64,000 bases of DNA from Chitinophaga chungangae (GTDB lineage: Bacteria > Bacteroidota > Bacteroidia > Chitinophagales > Chitinophagaceae), in assembly GCF_017742215.1 (NCBI RefSeq), contig NZ_JAGHKP010000004.1, positions 310,001 to 374,000 on the forward strand, read 5' to 3'. The translations under genes were made by a program, and so were the position numbers. The notes under the pieces are model-generated. The model worked only from the letters and a program-made list of their open reading frames with translations. It had not been told where the DNA came from and made no database searches. Positions 61,426-64,000 of this stretch are shown piece by piece (the stretch's first letter is position 1; every line of letters begins with the position of its first letter).

Positions 61426-63132
61426 ATGAAGCAATTCCGCATAATGATATTCCTGGCCGGCTGCCTCGCCGCCCTGGCTGCCTGCAGAAAAGATTACGAA
61501 AAGATACCGCTTGAAAAAGTGACGATCGAATATGTGTTCGATAAAGACGATTCGCTCGGTACTTATGCGAACAAATTCCTGAACAGCATTTACTCCAAAC
61601 TGCCCGGCGGTTACAACCGCGTGGGCGGCGACCTGCTCGACGCGGCGTCTGACGATGCGGTTTCCGGCCTGGCGGGCACTTCCAGCGTATTGCAGCTGGC
61701 TACCGGCGCATACACGCCTTACACGGCCATTGCAGACGAATCGCCCTGGAACAATGCTTACGCCGCGATCCGTTCCGCCAGCATTTTTGTTTCGAACATC
61801 GACGTGTCTCCGGTGAAGGAAAAGCTGCCCAACGGCAAGTCTATCCGTTTTGCATGGAAGGCTGAAGCGAGATTCATCAGGGCGCTGTTTTATTTTGAAT
61901 TGTTGAAACGTTATGGCGGCATACCGCTGATGGGCGACCAGGTACGCGAGCTGGGAGACGATGTGCAGGTGCCGCGCAGCTCATTCGCGGAATGCGTGAA
62001 TTATATCGTAAACGAATGCGAAGCCATTAAAGACAGCCTGCGGCCCAATCCCATCGCGGCGCCGGAGCTGAACAGCCACCGCGCCACACGCGGCGCGGCG
62101 CAGGCATTGAAGGCGCGTGTTTTATTATATGCGGCCAGTCCGTTGTTTAACGGGCAGAACATTGCGGCCGACAATCCGCTGACGGGTTATGCGGGTTATG
62201 ACCGCGAACGCTGGAAATTAGCGTCCGACGCGGCGCGCGAGCTGATCGAAGAAGGGAAGTTTGCCTTGATGCCGAATGCCAAAGACGTATTTATTACCCA
62301 GAATAACAGTGAAGTACTCTTTTTCCGCCAGGAAGGGAACACGACCGCCATCGAAAGCACCAATGGCCCCGTTGGTTTCGCCATCGTGGCGCGCGGGCGC
62401 ACCAATCCCACGCAGGAGCTGGTAGACGCATTCCCCATGAACAACGGTTTGCCCATCACCGATCCCGCTTCCGGCTACAACTCCAACGAACCTTACGCCA
62501 ACCGCGACCCGCGCCTGGCCATGAACATTCTCTACAACGGCGCGCGCTGGCTGGGCACCGAGCTGCAAACCTTCGAAGGCGGCCAGAACAGGCCCGGCGG
62601 CGCAGAGCCAGGCACCAAAACTTCGTATTACATGCGCAAGTTCATGGGCAATTTCGAAAATGCATCGCAGTACGCTAATACCAGCCACGATTGGATCATT
62701 TTGCGTTACACGGAAGTGCTGCTCAATTTCGCGGAAGCCGAGAACGAATACAACGGCGCAACCGATGAAGTATACCAGGTGCTGAAAGACCTGCGCGCAC
62801 GCGCGGGCATCGCGGCGGGGGCAGACGGCATGTACGGTCTCCGCGACGGCATGACGCCCGAACAGATGCGCGAAACGATACGCAATGAAAGAAGGATAGA
62901 ACTGGCGTTTGAAGAACACCGTTTCTGGGACATCCGCCGCTGGAAGATCGCGCAGCAGGTGTACGGAAAGGCGTTGCACGGCATGAGCATCATCAAGGAA
63001 GGGCCGGCGTTCAACTACAGCGTGGTGGAAGTGTTCAAACCCGCGTTCACCGCGCCGAAAATGTATCTCTATCCTATTCCATACGACGAAGTGGTGAAGA
63101 ACGATAATATGCGCCAGAACCCGGGCTGGTGA
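61426..63132 (+). CDS. SusD-family glycan-binding lipoprotein
   Basis: A 568-residue SusD homologue with Cys20 (LAALAAC). Helical repeats include KAEARFIRALFYFELLKRYG and GAAQALKARVLLYAASPLFN; the signature NERRIELAFEEHRFWDIRRW and the tail NMRQNPGW are intact. It follows the variant SusC by 22 bases and precedes another SusC by 34, continuing the tandem SusC/D pattern seen at the left end of the window. Confidence 0.95.
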   Translation: MKQFRIMIFLAGCLAALAACRKDYEKIPLEKVTIEYVFDKDDSLGTYANKFLNSIYSKLPGGYNRVGGDLLDAASDDAVSGLAGTSSVLQLATGAYTPYTAIADESPWNNAYAAIRSASIFVSNIDVSPVKEKLPNGKSIRFAWKAEARFIRALFYFELLKRYGGIPLMGDQVRELGDDVQVPRSSFAECVNYIVNECEAIKDSLRPNPIAAPELNSHRATRGAAQALKARVLLYAASPLFNGQNIAADNPLTGYAGYDRERWKLASDAARELIEEGKFALMPNAKDVFITQNNSEVLFFRQEGNTTAIESTNGPVGFAIVARGRTNPTQELVDAFPMNNGLPITDPASGYNSNEPYANRDPRLAMNILYNGARWLGTELQTFEGGQNRPGGAEPGTKTSYYMRKFMGNFENASQYANTSHDWIILRYTEVLLNFAEAENEYNGATDEVYQVLKDLRARAGIAAGADGMYGLRDGMTPEQMRETIRNERRIELAFEEHRFWDIRRWKIAQQVYGKALHGMSIIKEGPAFNYSVVEVFKPAFTAPKMYLYPIPYDEVVKNDNMRQNPGW

Positions 63133-63166
63133 ACCTTATTCCTTTCATGAAATTTAACTGAAGAAG

Positions 63167-64000
63167 ATGAAAAATATTATACTGTTCTTCCTGCTGATCG
63201 GCGCTGTTCCCTTCACCGCAGCGGCTCAGCAGAAAACCATCAGCGGTACCGTAAAAGACCAGAACGGCGTTTTGCCGGGGGCGGCGGTAGCGGAAAAAGG
63301 CGTGCCCACCAACGGTTCCATCGCCGACCCGGACGGCCGGTTCAAACTCACGCTGAAAGGCACTTCCCACACCGTGATCGTAAAACTGATCGGGTTTGCT
63401 ACGCAGGAAATAGACGTGTCAGGCATTACCACGCTCGACGTGGTGCTGCAGCCTTCTTCCCAGGGCCTGGACGAAGTGGTGATCGTGGGTTTCAACAAAG
63501 CCCAGCGTATCACCAACACCGGCGCGGTGAGCGCCATTTCCGGCGCCGAGATCCGGAACGTGCCCACCGCCAACGTGCAGAATGCGCTGATGGGTAAACT
63601 CCCCGGCTTCGTGTCGCAGCAGCGCTCCGGCCAGCCCGGCAGAGATGCTTCGGACTTTTTCATCCGCGGCGTCAGCTCGCTGAATACGGACGGCAATAAA
63701 CCGCTCATTATCGTAGACGACATCGAATATTCCTACGACCAGCTGCAGCAGATCAACGTGAACGAGATCGAAAGCATTTCCATCCTGAAAGACGCCTCCA
63801 CCACCGCGATCTACGGCATCAAAGGCGCCAACGGCGTATTGGTGGTGGCTACCCGCCGCGGCAAAAGCGGCCGCCCGCAGGTGAACCTGCGCGTGGAATC
63901 CGGTCAGCAGTCGCCCGTGCGCACGCCCAAATTCCTGGATTCGTACAACACCGCGCTGCTCGTGAACGAAGCGTACAAAAACGACGGCCTGCCGCTGAAA
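63167..64000 (+). CDS. SusC-family TonB-dependent transporter, N-terminal part (runs off window)
   Basis: Open from the ATG at 63167 to the window end: 278 residues of signal peptide (cut near AAA-QQ), regulatory domain (ISGTVKDQNGVLPGAAVAEK, about 24-100), VVIVGFNKAQRITNTGAVSA, and the plug with LIIVDDIEYSYDQL and ILKDASTTAIYGIKGANG (206-223). The barrel lies beyond 64000. A standard SusC from what is visible; its SusD, if any, would be outside the window. Confidence 0.94.
   Translation, partial: MKNIILFFLLIGAVPFTAAAQQKTISGTVKDQNGVLPGAAVAEKGVPTNGSIADPDGRFKLTLKGTSHTVIVKLIGFATQEIDVSGITTLDVVLQPSSQGLDEVVIVGFNKAQRITNTGAVSAISGAEIRNVPTANVQNALMGKLPGFVSQQRSGQPGRDASDFFIRGVSSLNTDGNKPLIIVDDIEYSYDQLQQINVNEIESISILKDASTTAIYGIKGANGVLVVATRRGKSGRPQVNLRVESGQQSPVRTPKFLDSYNTALLVNEAYKNDGLPLK

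Overview
This window reads as a chromosomal stretch of a glycan-degrading Bacteroidota, most likely a Chitinophagaceae/Chitinophaga-type bacterium (genus is inference). The signs are seven SusC-type and seven SusD-type genes, a hybrid two-component regulator, an ECF sigma/FecR pair, a type IX secretion (T9SS) sorting domain, many Bacteroidota-style lipoprotein signals, weak Shine-Dalgarno sites and promoter boxes resembling TAnnTTTG. Base composition is moderately GC-rich, so long antisense open frames are common and were discarded. I see no transposase, phage, tRNA, rRNA or CRISPR. No gene-free stretch exceeds 300 bases; the longest are 12420-12673 and 17914-18186.

Layout. (1) 1-8430: the end of a SusC gene, then SusD, SusC, SusD and a DUF1735-type lipoprotein, closed by a terminator. 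(2) 8511-12419: a Tat-exported GH106-type alpha-L-rhamnosidase. (3) 12674-17913: a SusC/SusD pair behind a 254-base leader with two direct repeats 21 bases apart and a candidate promoter, closed by a terminator. (4) 18187-24440: a small unrecognised secreted protein, then an RND efflux operon (adaptor, permease, outer-membrane channel). (5) 24530-39814: a polysaccharide utilisation locus (PUL) with a divergent hybrid sensor/AraC regulator on the minus strand, then GH2, beta-helix, SusC, SusD and a surface lipoprotein on the plus strand, ending in a strong terminator. (6) 39896-42169: a stand-alone GH92 whose usual general-acid Glu is Gln. (7) 42255-54981: an ECF sigma/anti-sigma PUL with an STN-domain SusC, SusD, atypical GH38, SGNH hydrolase and GH92, pointing to a mannose-containing glycan. 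(8) 55161-64000: SusD, DUF5004, DUF4961, SusC, SusD and a SusC that runs off the window.

How it works together: SusC/SusD pairs bind and import oligosaccharides at the outer membrane. The GH106, GH2, beta-helix, GH38, GH92 and SGNH proteins trim side chains outside the cytoplasm, and the DUF lipoproteins probably add surface glycan binding. Control appears to use two routes: a one-piece sensor-regulator (region 5), and sigma/anti-sigma signalling through an STN-bearing SusC (region 7).

The most interesting points are the Glu-to-Gln GH92, the GH38 with altered metal and nucleophile positions, two putative operator/promoter modules of matching geometry, a SusD without its SusC in a permuted DUF5004/DUF4961 cluster, a GH2 enzyme ending in a leucine-zipper-like helix, and nested inverted repeats upstream of the SusD at 55161.
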